Positions 25,331 through 34,661 of a stretch of DNA of 64,000 nt are shown here, in pieces. Every line of letters begins with the position of its first letter. Position 1 is the first letter of the stretch. The position numbers were made by a program, and so were the translations under genes. This DNA is from Faecalispora jeddahensis (GTDB lineage: Bacteria > Bacillota > Clostridia > Oscillospirales > Acutalibacteraceae), in the NCBI RefSeq assembly GCF_000577335.1, contig NZ_CBYL010000016.1, forward strand, positions 1 through 64,000. Reading direction: 5' to 3'. Below the pieces are notes generated by a model that worked only from the letters and a program-made list of their open reading frames with translations, ran no database searches and was not told where the DNA came from.

Positions 25331-26629
25331 TTAAACCGCTTGAGAGACTGCCGCCTCTTTGGCTCTTCTTTCCTCCACACTCTTGTTGATGGTCGGAATC
25401 AACAGCATGCCGATCAGCATCATCGGCATCATGGTAAACATGGCGGGTACCATGCCCATCCCCAGCGTTTCGCCAAAGTAAGCGATGATCTTGGGCGACA
25501 CCATATGCAGGCCGAGGTTCATGACACTGGTAAAGATCGAGAACATAAAGCCTTCGATCGATTCGGAGCAAAGCCGCATCAGGACAGCGTAGGTAATAAC
25601 AGAAACGGCTCCTCTGGCGAATCCCATCGCAGCTTGGGCAAAAATAACCATAAAGGTGTTGTCCCAGTTCCCATTCACCAGCAGCCAGGGACACATCAAA
25701 ACCCAGATAGCAACAAACAGAATGGCAAGATTCCTGTTGGTGAGGCCGCCGATTTTCTCTACAAGCTGCCCTACGACAAAAGCACCGGCCGCAACCGCGA
25801 TGTATTGCGTCATCGTGGCCATTCCAAAAACCGCCGAATTGGTATTCTTCATCACCACAGGGCCGATCATGATCGCCATTCCCATAGCGCCCATAAAAAA
25901 GACCGCAAACAGCAAGCCCAGCCATGCGCCCCTGTTTCCAAACCCTATTTTGATAGCGGATTTGATGGGGATCAGCTTTTCTTTCTCCTTGGCTTCGGGG
26001 AGTTCTTTGAACAGGAGGGTGACAAACGCCTGACCCGCCGCGGCAACACCCAGGAAAATAGCGACGACATGCCAGCCGACGATACCCGGCAACGCGCTGG
26101 CAAGCGCAACGCCTATCGCCATTCCCACATATCTGCCGCCGTTGGCAAAACCCTGCATTTTGCTGGTATGCTCATCCGGCGTAATGTCTACGGTCAAAGC
26201 GTCCGCCGTACCGTCGACAATCACAAAACAGATATTGCAGAGGATGATGGCGCTAAGCCAGATTACAGAATATGTAGAGATCGTAGAGAGAACGATAAAG
26301 GCGGGGATGAACAGGATGCCGCCCATGATTAAATACGGTTTTCTTCTGCCGAATTTCCCCACAGGCACTCTGTCGGACAAAAGGCCGGTGAACATCTTCA
26401 AATAGGTAGGGAGTCCGGAGAGCGCAGTAACGGTGGCAATCGCCGCATAATCCAGCTTGAACACATTCGTAGTGTAATAAACGATATAGACCTGAAGACC
26501 CGCAACATAAATACCCTGTAAAACATAGAAAAGCAGTTCAACATAAAAATAATAGTTCTTGAAATTGCGCTGTTTTCGCTGATCCAACGTCAATTCAACG
26601 CCTCGATCAACAGTTTCCATAACTTCCAT
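25331..26629 (-). CDS. MFS transporter, GPH-like
   Basis: 432 residues, ATG 26629 with GGAGGG upstream. Twelve membrane helices are expected. Between helices 2 and 3 is the loop LLSDRVPVGKFGRRKPYLIMGG, the pattern typical of glycoside-pentoside-hexuronide and related MFS symporters. The substrate is not readable. The gene lies 156 nt downstream of an M20 amidohydrolase on the same strand, so it probably imports the compound that the hydrolase cleaves, for example an N-acyl amino acid or aminobenzoyl-glutamate-like amide (inference). Confidence 0.85.
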   Translation of the reverse strand: MEVMETVDRGVELTLDQRKQRNFKNYYFYVELLFYVLQGIYVAGLQVYIVYYTTNVFKLDYAAIATVTALSGLPTYLKMFTGLLSDRVPVGKFGRRKPYLIMGGILFIPAFIVLSTISTYSVIWLSAIILCNICFVIVDGTADALTVDITPDEHTSKMQGFANGGRYVGMAIGVALASALPGIVGWHVVAIFLGVAAAGQAFVTLLFKELPEAKEKEKLIPIKSAIKIGFGNRGAWLGLLFAVFFMGAMGMAIMIGPVVMKNTNSAVFGMATMTQYIAVAAGAFVVGQLVEKIGGLTNRNLAILFVAIWVLMCPWLLVNGNWDNTFMVIFAQAAMGFARGAVSVITYAVLMRLCSESIEGFMFSIFTSVMNLGLHMVSPKIIAYFGETLGMGMVPAMFTMMPMMLIGMLLIPTINKSVEERRAKEAAVSQAV

Positions 26630-26785
26630 GGCTGACCCTCCTTTTATTTTGGAAAACGAACGTGGCTTCCAACCTTTCTGTAAAAAAACCTCAAGCTCTA
26701 AAATATTGTGCCTGGCTACGCGCTCACTGCAAAACCCGCCGCCAGAAAGAAACTTAGTTCAGGGCTGCTCCGGCGGCGGAAAAGC

Positions 26786-28225
26786 TTACAGCTCGCTGAT
26801 GGCGCGGGGTTTTACGTCGGCGGGGATGGGCGAGATATATTTCTTCCCTTTCATCCGGCGGACAAATTCCTCCTGAGCGGCTTTGAGCAGACTGTCGTCC
26901 TCAATGAGGTCGATGGCGGTTCCGGCCAGCACCTGGGCGGCATAGATAAGTCCCTTGTGAGCAGCCTCGCTGCGACCGATCGCTACCGTCTGCCATGTGT
27001 GCGCCGGCGATTTCAAAGTCCAGCACGTGGCGGAGATTTGCGCCGTGGGCACATTCCAGCTGACGTCGCCCACATCGCTGGAACCGGGAGCCACCTTGAT
27101 TTCCCGCTGGGCATTAAAAGGAAGCACCTGTGTAAAAAGTGCCTGCCCGGCCATTTCTTCCTCAAAGGCCTCCGCCTCCGCTTCCGTCACACCAACGCTG
27201 GATAGATTGGGCATGTTGGCCAGTGTGGCGTCCAGCGCCTTGCCAAGAGCCAGATCTTCGTCGCTGTAAACGATGGGCGGCGCCAAGAGAAGGTTTTGGT
27301 AAAGCACCGAGTTCAGGGCCTTATTGGGAACCAGGTTGGCGCAGGACTTGATGAATTCGATTTCCACCTCGGTCTCCGTGGCCATAGCCATACCTCTGGC
27401 GATTTGATTGATGCGCTGATAAATCTCTTCCACCTGTTCCAGTTTCGGCGCACGGATCAGATAGAGCACCTCGGCCCTGGGCTGCACCACATTGGGGGAG
27501 AATCCGCCGGCATTCGTAATGGCGTAGTGGATGCGGGTTTCCTGCGGAACGTGCTCCCGCAAAAACTGCACGCCCACATTCATCAGCTCCAACGCATCCA
27601 GCGCGCTGCGGCCATTCTGCGGCGCAGCCGCAGCGTGGGACGCGCGCCCCTTGAATTTGTAAAGAATCTGGTAATTGGCAAGAAAATTGATGTCCGCAAC
27701 ACCGTTGAAATTGCCAGGGTGCCAGGTAAGCGCGGCATCCACGCCGTCAAAGACGCCGCCGCGAGCCATAAAGGCTTTTCCGGAGCCACCCTCTTCCCCC
27801 GGGCAGCCGAAATACTTGACGGTACCCTGCTTCCCGTTTTTCTCCAGATATTCCTTCAAAGCGACGGCGGCCCCCAAAGAGCCCGCGCCGAGGAGGTTGT
27901 GACCGCAGCCGTGGCCGTTGCCCCCTTCGCAAACGGGCTTCTGTTCGGCGGCGCCGGCCTCCTGGCTCATTCCCGAAAGAGCGTCGAATTCACCGAGGAA
28001 GCCGATCACCGGGTGACCCGACCCCCAAGTGCCAATGAACGCGGTGGGAACCTCCGCCACACCTTTTTCAACACGGAAACCGAAACGTTCCAGCGCTTCG
28101 CAGATGCAGTCCATCGACTGGAATTCCTGGAAAGCGGTCTCGGCGTAGTCCCAGACATGGTCGCTCACATCGCTGAACACCGCCCGGTTTTTCTCAAGGA
28201 ATTCATATACTTGCTTTTTTTCCAC
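26786..28225 (-). CDS. M20 family amidohydrolase, AbgB-like
   Basis: 479 residues from GTG 28225 with AAAGGAGGT 6-7 nt upstream. The M20/AbgB signature runs FLGEFDALSGM, GNGHGCGHNLLG, FGCPGEEGGSGKAFMARGG and LTWHPG, with conserved His/Glu/Asp metal ligands. AbgB is the catalytic chain of p-aminobenzoyl-glutamate hydrolase, and relatives cleave other N-acyl amino acids. No AbgA partner is present, so a single-chain enzyme is likely. It is first in an operon with the MFS transporter and divergent from a LysR regulator. Confidence 0.9.
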   Translation of the reverse strand: MEKKQVYEFLEKNRAVFSDVSDHVWDYAETAFQEFQSMDCICEALERFGFRVEKGVAEVPTAFIGTWGSGHPVIGFLGEFDALSGMSQEAGAAEQKPVCEGGNGHGCGHNLLGAGSLGAAVALKEYLEKNGKQGTVKYFGCPGEEGGSGKAFMARGGVFDGVDAALTWHPGNFNGVADINFLANYQILYKFKGRASHAAAAPQNGRSALDALELMNVGVQFLREHVPQETRIHYAITNAGGFSPNVVQPRAEVLYLIRAPKLEQVEEIYQRINQIARGMAMATETEVEIEFIKSCANLVPNKALNSVLYQNLLLAPPIVYSDEDLALGKALDATLANMPNLSSVGVTEAEAEAFEEEMAGQALFTQVLPFNAQREIKVAPGSSDVGDVSWNVPTAQISATCWTLKSPAHTWQTVAIGRSEAAHKGLIYAAQVLAGTAIDLIEDDSLLKAAQEEFVRRMKGKKYISPIPADVKPRAISEL

Positions 28226-28368
28226 AAAATGACCTCCTTTTTCAGGTTGCATTGTCCTTGCACGCAAAATGCGCAAAAAGAGAAGGGAAAATCCCCTTTT
28301 CCTGTATCAGGTTTACCATAGAAACGCCGGACTTTGCAGCTCTGAAAACGCATATCTGGGGATTTGAT

Positions 28369-28397
28369 TTTACTTATAGGTGCTTTTATGATATAAT
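28369..28397 (+). promoter_or_regulatory. Promoter of the LysR-type regulator
   Basis: TTTACT (28369-28374), 17-bp spacer, TATAAT (28392-28397). The 211-bp divergent region between the amidohydrolase and LysR genes should hold the LysR operator. Confidence 0.65.
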
Positions 28398-28436
28398 GCG
28401 TTAAAGTCAAATTCGGCAAATTACGGGGGTGGTTAT

Positions 28437-29393
28437 ATGACGTTCAACCAGTTGCGTTATGTGGTGGAAGCGGCTAAAATCGGTTCGATTTCGAAAGCGG
28501 CCCGGCTCCTGTTCCTGACCCAATCCAATCTGAGCAGTACCATCCTCTCCCTTGAAAAAGAGCTGGGGATTAAACTGTTTTTTCGAACCCAGGATGGCAT
28601 TCGGCTGACCGATCAGGGGGAAATGTTTATGGTGCATGCCCGAAGCATTCTGAACAGCTACGATGAATTGATGCAGCTGAACGTCCCCAAGGAGAAAGAG
28701 TGCTTTCATATCGGGGTGATTTCCTCTTCTTCCTTTTGCACCAATGCCTTTGCCAAGCTTTGCAGCCGCTATTACGATCAAAAAGACCTGCACATGACCA
28801 TGCAGAACTGCGACCTTGACCACTCCGTCGATTTGCTCCGCACCGGTCAGATCGATCTTGAGGTGATGATGGCAAACTTCTCGATCAAATATCATCTTCA
28901 CGAGCTTCGCGACCAAAAAAAGATTCAACTGGATGTTTTAGGCGCCCTGCCCGTCAATGTCCTTCTGCGCAGGGGGCATCCCTTATTGGCGCATTGCGAT
29001 CCGGATGATCCGGGAAAGGACTTTGATTTTCAGGCATTGGCGAACTATCCCTGTGTGGATTATGTGAAAAAACAAGACGGCACGAATCTTCTGACCACAG
29101 TCATGCAGGAAACCCGCACATTTCTTCCAAACAGCGCGATCAATATGATTCTGGTTACCGACCGCGATCAAAAAGACGGCATTCTTCTCAGCACGGATGC
29201 ATTTGCGCTGGGCATATCGCGGGCCCCATCCCAGCGAAATCAGGATACCGTTATCATCCCTCTCCCCGGCTGCGTCGTTGAACTCTGCCTTTGCACTTCG
29301 CCGCTGTACCCTGCAAGCAGATTTATTCCCGAGTTTCGCTCGCTGTTGATCGACGAGCTGATGCTCAGCCCGGAATTTCAGCCCGCCTGCTGA
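28437..29393 (+). CDS. LysR-type transcriptional regulator
   Basis: 318 residues, ATG 28437 with GGGGGTGG upstream. The N-terminal winged helix-turn-helix is intact: MTFNQLRYVVEAAKIGSIS, KAARLLFLTQSNLSSTILSL, ELGIKLFFRTQDGIRLTDQG. The C-terminal substrate-binding domain begins near residue 88. Divergence from the amidohydrolase-MFS operon strongly suggests it controls that operon in response to the imported substrate. Confidence 0.92.
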   Translation: MTFNQLRYVVEAAKIGSISKAARLLFLTQSNLSSTILSLEKELGIKLFFRTQDGIRLTDQGEMFMVHARSILNSYDELMQLNVPKEKECFHIGVISSSSFCTNAFAKLCSRYYDQKDLHMTMQNCDLDHSVDLLRTGQIDLEVMMANFSIKYHLHELRDQKKIQLDVLGALPVNVLLRRGHPLLAHCDPDDPGKDFDFQALANYPCVDYVKKQDGTNLLTTVMQETRTFLPNSAINMILVTDRDQKDGILLSTDAFALGISRAPSQRNQDTVIIPLPGCVVELCLCTSPLYPASRFIPEFRSLLIDELMLSPEFQPAC

Positions 29394-29394
29394 T

Positions 29395-29448
29395 AAAAAA
29401 AGAAGAGCTCCGATCGAAACAATTTCGATCGGAGCTCTTCTTTTTTTA
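29395..29448. terminator. Bidirectional terminator
   Basis: Near-perfect long stem AAAAAAAGAAGAGCTCCGAT and complement. It separates the convergent LysR and flavodoxin-like genes. Confidence 0.85.
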
Positions 29449-29488
29449 TCATTTCATACACAGGTGCACGGTTCCGTTTTTGCCGCTG

Positions 29489-30118
29489 TCACCGGATGAA
29501 ATTGGTCATCGCACGATCTTCCCCCTCCGGGAAAGGTACATGCTCTTTGCCAGCTTCAATGACCTTAAGAAGCCATGCCATACATCGGGCATTTTTGCGG
29601 ATGGTCTGGATGCCCTCTTCATCCCGGAGCACCTCTCCCGGATTCATTCCGTATCCGACTGTCCAGTACTGGGACGGCGGTGTGACCGTCTCCGCCAGAT
29701 TCAGATAGTTATTCAGCTGGTGTACCACATCTACCCCGCCGGCACGCCGCACAACCGCGACAGAGGTCGCCACTTTATATTTGAAATATTCCGAGCTTGT
29801 GAAGAATACCCTGTCCAGAAAGGACTTCATGGTTCCCGCAATTCCGGCGTAATAGGTGGGAGAGGCCAGAATAAAGCCATCTGCCTCACGCATCTTTGCG
29901 GCGGTTTCATTTACGATGTCGTTCTGATAAACACACCGGTTCTGTTCGGAAGTGGAACAGTAGCCGCAGGCAATACAGCCATGAATGTTCAGGCGCCCGA
30001 CCCAGATCACTTCAACCTCTATCCCCTGCCGCTCCAGCTCTTTTTTCATGATTTGCAGGGCGTGACCTGTATTTCCGTCCTGATTGGGACTGCCGTTGAT
30101 CGCTATGACTTTCATCAT
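29489..30118 (-). CDS. Flavodoxin-fold NAD(P)H-dependent FMN reductase
   Basis: 209 residues from ATG 30118; AGGAGCGAG is directly upstream and the longer frame is non-coding. FMN phosphate-binding loop INGSPNQDGNTGHAL, then IHGCIACGYCSTSEQNRC (a Cys-rich loop found in iron-sulfur flavoprotein-like members), and the second FMN loop ILASPTYYAGIAGTMKSFLDR. These enzymes reduce quinones, nitro compounds or metal ions. An inverted repeat between its -35 and -10 suggests redox or drug-responsive repression. Confidence 0.88.
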   Translation of the reverse strand: MMKVIAINGSPNQDGNTGHALQIMKKELERQGIEVEVIWVGRLNIHGCIACGYCSTSEQNRCVYQNDIVNETAAKMREADGFILASPTYYAGIAGTMKSFLDRVFFTSSEYFKYKVATSVAVVRRAGGVDVVHQLNNYLNLAETVTPPSQYWTVGYGMNPGEVLRDEEGIQTIRKNARCMAWLLKVIEAGKEHVPFPEGEDRAMTNFIR

Positions 30119-30146
30119 CTCTCGCTCCTTTCTTTCTTCTGTGAAC

Positions 30147-30177
30147 AGTATAGCACTGATAGTGCGCTCTAAGTCAA
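30147..30177 (-). promoter_or_regulatory. Promoter with internal operator palindrome
   Basis: TTGACT (30172-30177) and TATACT (30147-30152) are 19 bp apart. Inside the spacer is GCACT-GAT-AGTGC (30153-30165), placed to block polymerase when bound, as for HxlR or MarR regulators. Confidence 0.5.
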
Positions 30178-30305
30178 TAGGGGGCACACAAAATACTGCA
30201 CCCCTGACGCAGAGTAAAACGGGAGCGATATTGTATGATAAATATGCAATGATTGGAAGTGATCCCGGCAATTGACAGCATGATAAAAACTGCTGTAAAA
30301 ACGAA

Positions 30306-30340
30306 CCCGGCCGCATCCACCTTACGGTGCCGCGGCCGGG
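30306..30340 (-). terminator. Terminator of the first chemoreceptor gene
   Basis: Arms CCCGGCCGC and GCGGCCGGG, followed by TTCGTTTTTAC on the minus strand. Confidence 0.65.
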
Positions 30341-30348
30341 AGCTTTGT

Positions 30349-32427
30349 TTAGAAAAAGCGTTCTTCCATTCCATCCAAACGGTCTGTATCAGCCGCCGGC
30401 GGTTTTTCCAGAATGAACTTGGAAACCTCCTGCTGCAGGGCCTGGGCCTGCGCCGCCAGCTCTTCGCTGGAAGCGGAGCTTTCTTCCGCCGTGGCCGCGT
30501 TGTTCTGTACCACGGAAGATACCTGCGACAGCCCCAGCGTGATCTGCTCGATCGCGCCGGCCTGCTCCACAGAGCCGCGCTCGACCTGCTCGATCGAAAC
30601 GCTGATCATTTTTGCCTGCTCGCCCGCCTGGGAAAGCACGCGCGAGGTATTCGCCGCGATCTCACCGCCCTCTTTGACGGTGCCCCCGGCATTCTGAAGC
30701 AGAACGGCCGTCTGCTTGGCGGCCTCCGCCGATTTGGCCGCCAGGTTGCGCACCTCATCCGCCACCACGGCAAAGCCCTTGCCCGCCGTACCGGCCCGCG
30801 CGGCCTCGATCGCCGCGTTCAGGGCGAGGATATTCGTCTGGAGCGCGATATCTTCGATCACCTTGGTAATGCTTGAAATCTGCTCGGACGACTCGCGGAT
30901 CTCATCCATTGCGCGGGTCAGCTTCTGCATCTCTTCATTGCTCTGCAGGATCCCCGCGGCGGCCTGCGTCACATATTCCGTGGCCTGCCGCACATTCTGC
31001 ACGTTGGCCTCCGCCTGCTGGTCGACGGTCGCGATCGAGGCCGTCAGCTCCTGCACGGTGGCCGCCTGCTCAGAGGCGCCCGCGGCCAGGGCCTGCGCCG
31101 CCGCAGACACCTGCTCGGCCCCGGTATTGACCTGCTGCGACGCGACATCAATGAGCGAAAGCGTTTGATTCAGCGAGCTGGAAATCTGAACCAGCGCGGT
31201 CTGGATCGGCGCGAAGTCACCCACATATTCCAAATCCATTTGCACGCGCATATCCCGCTGCGCCATCTGATGGAGCTTTTCCGAAATATCCCGAATGTAG
31301 CTTTGCAGAGACGAAACGGTCGACCGCAGAGCATCCGCCAGAATCCCCAGCTCATTCTTCGCGCGGTATTCCAGCGCAATATTCAGGTTCCCCTGCGCGA
31401 GCTGCGTCGCGACCTGTGCCATTTCGTCCAGCGGACGCGAAATGGTGCGCCTGACGAACAGCAGCAGAAGCGTGATCGCCAGCAATACCAGCAGAAGCTC
31501 CAGCACAACGGAAATCACCGTGGCGTTGCGCATTGCCGCATTAGATTCCTCCAGAGAAAGACCGGCGAAATAAATGCCGATCGCCTGATTGTTGGAATCC
31601 ACAATCGGCTGATAGGCGGTCGCGTGGGGAACGCCCAGAATATCGGCCGAGCCGAAATACTGCGACTTTTCGTCGAGCACGGTTTTGGCGATTTTCTGAT
31701 CCAGCTTTGTGCCGACGGCGCGCTGGCCGTTGCTGATGATCGTGGTATTGACACGCTCGTCCCCCACAAAAATAGTGAACTCGCTGCCGGTCATGCTTTT
31801 CATTTTGTCTACAAACTCGGTGTTCACCAAAGAGTACCCGGTTGAGATCGCGCCGATAATCTTACCCGAAGAATCCTTGACGGGCGAGCCGGTGCGAATG
31901 GCGAGCTTGATATCGGCGCCGGTTTCGGTAACCGTCGCGGTTTCTCCCTTAAGCGCCTTTGCAACGTTGGCCTGGCCCGTCACCGAATCGCCCGTTTTAT
32001 CGTCGAGGGTGCGCGCGATCACAACCCCCTGGCCGTTGACAACCGTTACAAAGTCCACATCTGTGGCCATTTGTTTCATGGACTGACTCACCGCCGTTTT
32101 TACAGCGGCGGCATCGCCAAGCTGCACCGCATGGATCACCTCCGCATTGGCGGCAAGGTGTTCGGCGGCCGCGGCGGACTGTGTTTCGTAGTCCTTTATC
32201 ATGGAATTCATGGTGGTAAGCGCCATCTGGCTTCTTTCGGTATCGATCTGATTGATGACGTTTCGATTGCTGGCCGACATGTAGAGCACCGACACACTGC
32301 CCACGATAAGAATGGCACAGGTCGCAAACAAAGCCAGCTGGAACCCGATTTTGCGAATCATCGGCAGCTTACCGGGAGTACCGGGGCTTTGCGGCATGTG
32401 TCTTGACGTTTTCATTGATTTGATCAT
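30349..32427 (-). CDS. Methyl-accepting chemotaxis protein with Cache-type sensor
   Basis: 692 residues from ATG 32427 (GGGAAG upstream). Membrane helix 1 (~25-45); extracellular Cache-like sensor (~46-290, with [22 protein letters not shown] and [10 protein letters not shown]); helix 2 ([17 protein letters not shown]); HAMP ([12 protein letters not shown]); signalling domain with the hairpin tip core [20 protein letters not shown] and [19 protein letters not shown]. It has no C-terminal CheR/CheB pentapeptide. It probably signals to a CheA located elsewhere. A long leader (~145 nt) precedes it. Confidence 0.93.
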   Translation of the reverse strand: MIKSMKTSRHMPQSPGTPGKLPMIRKIGFQLALFATCAILIVGSVSVLYMSASNRNVINQIDTERSQMALTTMNSMIKDYETQSAAAAEHLAANAEVIHAVQLGDAAAVKTAVSQSMKQMATDVDFVTVVNGQGVVIARTLDDKTGDSVTGQANVAKALKGETATVTETGADIKLAIRTGSPVKDSSGKIIGAISTGYSLVNTEFVDKMKSMTGSEFTIFVGDERVNTTIISNGQRAVGTKLDQKIAKTVLDEKSQYFGSADILGVPHATAYQPIVDSNNQAIGIYFAGLSLEESNAAMRNATVISVVLELLLVLLAITLLLLFVRRTISRPLDEMAQVATQLAQGNLNIALEYRAKNELGILADALRSTVSSLQSYIRDISEKLHQMAQRDMRVQMDLEYVGDFAPIQTALVQISSSLNQTLSLIDVASQQVNTGAEQVSAAAQALAAGASEQAATVQELTASIATVDQQAEANVQNVRQATEYVTQAAAGILQSNEEMQKLTRAMDEIRESSEQISSITKVIEDIALQTNILALNAAIEAARAGTAGKGFAVVADEVRNLAAKSAEAAKQTAVLLQNAGGTVKEGGEIAANTSRVLSQAGEQAKMISVSIEQVERGSVEQAGAIEQITLGLSQVSSVVQNNAATAEESSASSEELAAQAQALQQEVSKFILEKPPAADTDRLDGMEERFF

Positions 32428-32578
32428 ACAAATCTTCCCTTTCAAAGGTGTTTTTTATGAGATATACAGGCAGACAGTTTCACCGCCGGGTGCGCAATAA
32501 AGCGTTCAAAAATGCTTTTCTGGCAAAGCTGAAATTTCTTCTTCGACAAAAATCGACATTCCAAATATTAACAGCTTT

Positions 32579-32608
32579 ATTATACAGGGAGGGCATTTCC
32601 AGTGTCAA
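32579..32608 (-). promoter_or_regulatory. Promoter of the first chemoreceptor gene
   Basis: TTGACA (32603-32608), 18-bp spacer, TATAAT (32579-32584). Confidence 0.75.
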
Positions 32609-32817
32609 TCAGAAGCAGAACGCAAAAAGGACCAAACTTAAACGCGTAAAATAAAAGAATAATAGTCATTATTATCAAAATGTTTTTCTTTCCACCCTTT
32701 TGGAAAAAATTCCCTTGCAAACGGGGTGAAAACACATCACCTTGATGCGTTTATGAGGGGTGCAAGGCGGTGCGGAACACCCTGCCGCGGGGCACTCCAT
32801 TGGGAGCGAAAAGGAGA

Positions 32818-32868
32818 TCAAAAAAGCCCCCATCGCCGCCGGATTTCTTCGGCAGAGATGGGGGCTCC
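32818..32868 (-). terminator. Terminator of the acetyltransferase gene
   Basis: Arms GAGCCCCCATC and GATGGGGGCTTTTTT, T run on the minus strand. Confidence 0.8.
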
Positions 32869-32879
32869 CCTGTATTGTG

Positions 32880-33500
32880 TTAACGCGGCAGACCTGCCGC
32901 CTGCTCGAGTTCTGCTCTTTGTTTCTGCCAATAGGCCGCGTCCTCTTGCGTGATTTCCCGGATCACCCTGCAGGGATTCCCGACGGCGATCACACCGGCG
33001 GGGATCGATTTTGTGACCACAGACCCAGACCCGATAATACTGCCGCTGCCGATCTCGACGCCGCCGTTGATCACCGCGTGCCCGCCGATCCACACATCGT
33101 CCCCGATGGTGACGGGGCTGCCGTATTCCAGCATGTCTGCCCTCACCTCTGCATCGATGGGGTGCGAGGGTGTATAGATGCCGACCTGCGGCCCAAGCAA
33201 AACGTGATTGCCGATCGTCACGGGGCAAACGTCTAAGATCACGCAGTCAAAGTTGGCGTAAAAGTGGTTCCCGATGGTGATTTGACTGCCGTAATCACAG
33301 CGAAAGTTTGGCTCGATGTAAATATGTTCCCCAATCGACCCAAGCATTTCTTTCAGAAGCTGCGTGCGGTACTCGAATTCATCCTCCCCGGTGTTGTTGT
33401 ATGTCCGCAGCAATCTTCTGACCCTGCGCATGTCTTCCCACAGCTCTTCATCGCCGCGGTACGTCATTCCCCGGATCATTCGCTCTTTCATGCTCAGCAT
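32880..33500 (-). CDS. Sugar O-acetyltransferase, Maa/LacA type
   Basis: 206 residues, ATG 33500 with AGGAGCACAAG upstream. An N-terminal Mac domain (MKERMIRGMTYRGDEELWED) is followed by left-handed beta-helix hexapeptide repeats (VTIGNHVLLGPQVGIYTPSHP, VTIGDDVWIGGHAVINGGV). The catalytic His lies in TPSHP. It acetylates free sugars such as maltose or galactosides using acetyl-CoA. Its ATG is 30 nt from the upstream unknown gene, so they may be co-transcribed. Confidence 0.92.
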   Translation of the reverse strand: MLSMKERMIRGMTYRGDEELWEDMRRVRRLLRTYNNTGEDEFEYRTQLLKEMLGSIGEHIYIEPNFRCDYGSQITIGNHFYANFDCVILDVCPVTIGNHVLLGPQVGIYTPSHPIDAEVRADMLEYGSPVTIGDDVWIGGHAVINGGVEIGSGSIIGSGSVVTKSIPAGVIAVGNPCRVIREITQEDAAYWQKQRAELEQAAGLPR

Positions 33501-33530
33501 TTCGCTTGTGCTCCTTTCCCAATTTGAGTT

Positions 33531-33851
33531 TCACGACAGGTGAATGTTTTCCACAAGAGTCGGCGGGCTTTCCCCCGCTCTTTGGTGAATCAGGAGTTCC
33601 ATCAATGAGGAAAGCAGACTGCTTTTGGTGATCAGCTCAAAGCCTGGGCCGTCTTCCCGCCGGGTAATCCGCAGGGCCTGCAGAACCGCTATTTTGTGAT
33701 GCCGCTCCGGCTGCAGTCTTACCGCATATTCTACACCATCCACCGTCATGCTGACAACATAGCTTGCGCTGAGCGGTTCGGCCTGCGCATTTTTCAGTAA
33801 GGAGTTGCGGAGGGTTTCATATTGATTTTCTTTTAGCTGCCGAATGATCAT
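33531..33851 (-). CDS. Unknown 106-residue protein with a decayed paralogue nearby
   Basis: ATG 33851 is chosen because AAAGGAG lies 7 nt upstream; another ATG two codons earlier is too close to it. The product starts MIIRQLKENQYETLRNSL and has a beta-strand-rich middle (YVVSMTVDGVEYAVRLQ) and a helical end. No family is recognised. DNA at 37170-37345 is a frame-shifted copy of its second half. It lies next to one copy of a 145-bp repeat and a cluster of ribbon-helix-helix genes. Confidence 0.6.
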   Translation of the reverse strand: MIIRQLKENQYETLRNSLLKNAQAEPLSASYVVSMTVDGVEYAVRLQPERHHKIAVLQALRITRREDGPGFELITKSSLLSSLMELLIHQRAGESPPTLVENIHLS

Positions 33852-33867
33852 AAACATGCTCCTTTTT

Positions 33868-34013
33868 ATGATGTTTTCCGACAGTGCTTGAAAGGAAGTG
33901 CGGCGCATGCTATACTATTTACACTGCATTTGCCTTATGGCATCTGTCGGTTGGGTGGGAAGTGGCGTGTTTCTTAGTTGGAGAGGCGCCGCTTCCCTTC
34001 ATTTTTTGAGGTC
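33868..34013. repeat. 145-bp direct repeat, copy 1
   Basis: Closely matches 34518-34661: ATGATGTT..CCGACAGTGCTTGAAAGGA, then TACTATTTAC.CTGCATTTGC, then CCTTATGGCATCTGTCGGTT, ending CATTTTTTGAGGTC. The repeat ends inside the stop region of ribbon-helix-helix genes, so it arose by duplication of gene ends plus intergenic DNA. Confidence 0.85.
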
Positions 34014-34178
34014 GTCATGTATCTTTTCAATTCCTTTGCGCACAACATCTGACCGTGTTATTTTCAACTCTTTCGCACATTCTTCAAGTTTTGCCATTGA
34101 TGTATCATCAAGGCGGACACGGAACATTGTATGCTTGGAATCGGGCGATACCGGACGTCCGATTTTCTTTTGCGACAT
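33999..34178 (-). CDS. Ribbon-helix-helix (CopG-like) regulator 1
   Basis: 59 residues from ATG 34178 with GGAGGTGCGT just upstream. Order: a KKIGRPVSP basic arm, beta strand TMFRVRLDD (ribbon), helix MAKLEECAKEL, turn, and helix ITRSDVVRKGIEKIHDDL. This is the CopG/MetJ ribbon-helix-helix fold, which binds operator DNA as a dimer. It has its own promoter (34206-34234), with the repeat TTCCTGTAGC on both sides of the -10, so autorepression is likely. It is one of three related genes in a row. Confidence 0.85.
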   Translation of the reverse strand: MSQKKIGRPVSPDSKHTMFRVRLDDTSMAKLEECAKELKITRSDVVRKGIEKIHDDLKK

Positions 34179-34188
34179 ACGCACCTCC

Positions 34189-34234
34189 TTCCTGTAGCTA
34201 CAACAATTATATTCCTGTAGCAACGGAAAGTCAA
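34189..34234 (-). promoter_or_regulatory. Promoter and direct-repeat operator of RHH gene 1
   Basis: TTGACT (34229-34234), 17-bp spacer, TATAAT (34206-34211). The decamer TTCCTGTAGC (+ strand) occurs at 34189-34198 and 34212-34221, flanking the -10. Confidence 0.75.
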
Positions 34235-34255
34235 GTGAAATTATGCCGCTTCCTT

Positions 34256-34435
34256 TCATTTTTTGAGGCTTTTATGCACAAGTTCAATCCCTTTTCGCAC
34301 TACATCCGACTTGCTGATTTTCAGCGATTCGGCGGATTCCTCCAGTTCTTGTACACTCTTATCATCCAGCCGAACCCGGAACATCGTATCTTTTGGATTG
34401 TCCGTTGGCCGCCCCATCTTTTTGGGTTCGCTGAT
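34256..34435 (-). CDS. Ribbon-helix-helix (CopG-like) regulator 2, non-standard start
   Basis: 59 residues if read from ATC 34435, which is exactly where the paralogue has ATG: AAAGGAGGT lies 7 nt upstream and the length matches RHH 1. No ATG, GTG or TTG is suitably placed. The nearest downstream ATG (34417) removes the first residues of the basic arm, and the upstream ATG (34519) lies before the promoter. Ribbon TMFRVRLDD and helices VQELEESAESL and ISKSDVVRKGIELVHKSL are intact. Either ATC is used as a rare start or the gene is weakened by a start mutation. Confidence 0.7.
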   Translation of the reverse strand: MSEPKKMGRPTDNPKDTMFRVRLDDKSVQELEESAESLKISKSDVVRKGIELVHKSLKK

Positions 34436-34465
34436 AGTCTCACCTCCTTTTGTGGCGACAATGCC

Positions 34466-34494
34466 ATTACAAGTTATGCAACCAAAAAAGTCAA
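34466..34494 (-). promoter_or_regulatory. Promoter of RHH gene 2
   Basis: TTGACT (34489-34494), 17-bp spacer, TGTAAT (34466-34471). Confidence 0.65.
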
Positions 34495-34517
34495 ATAAAA
34501 TTGCATCGCTTCCTTTC

Positions 34518-34661
34518 ATGATGTTCCCGACAGTGCTTGAAAGGAGCTGCGGCGCATGTTATACTATTTACGCTGCATTTGCCTTATGGCATCTGTCGGT
34601 TTTGGGGAAGTGGCGATTTGCTTTGGAGAGTGAGCGCCGCTTCCTTTCATTTTTTGAGGTC
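34518..34661. repeat. 145-bp direct repeat, copy 2
   Basis: Partner of 33868-34013, 644-650 bp away, same orientation, with roughly one mismatch or small indel every 10 bases. Confidence 0.85.
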
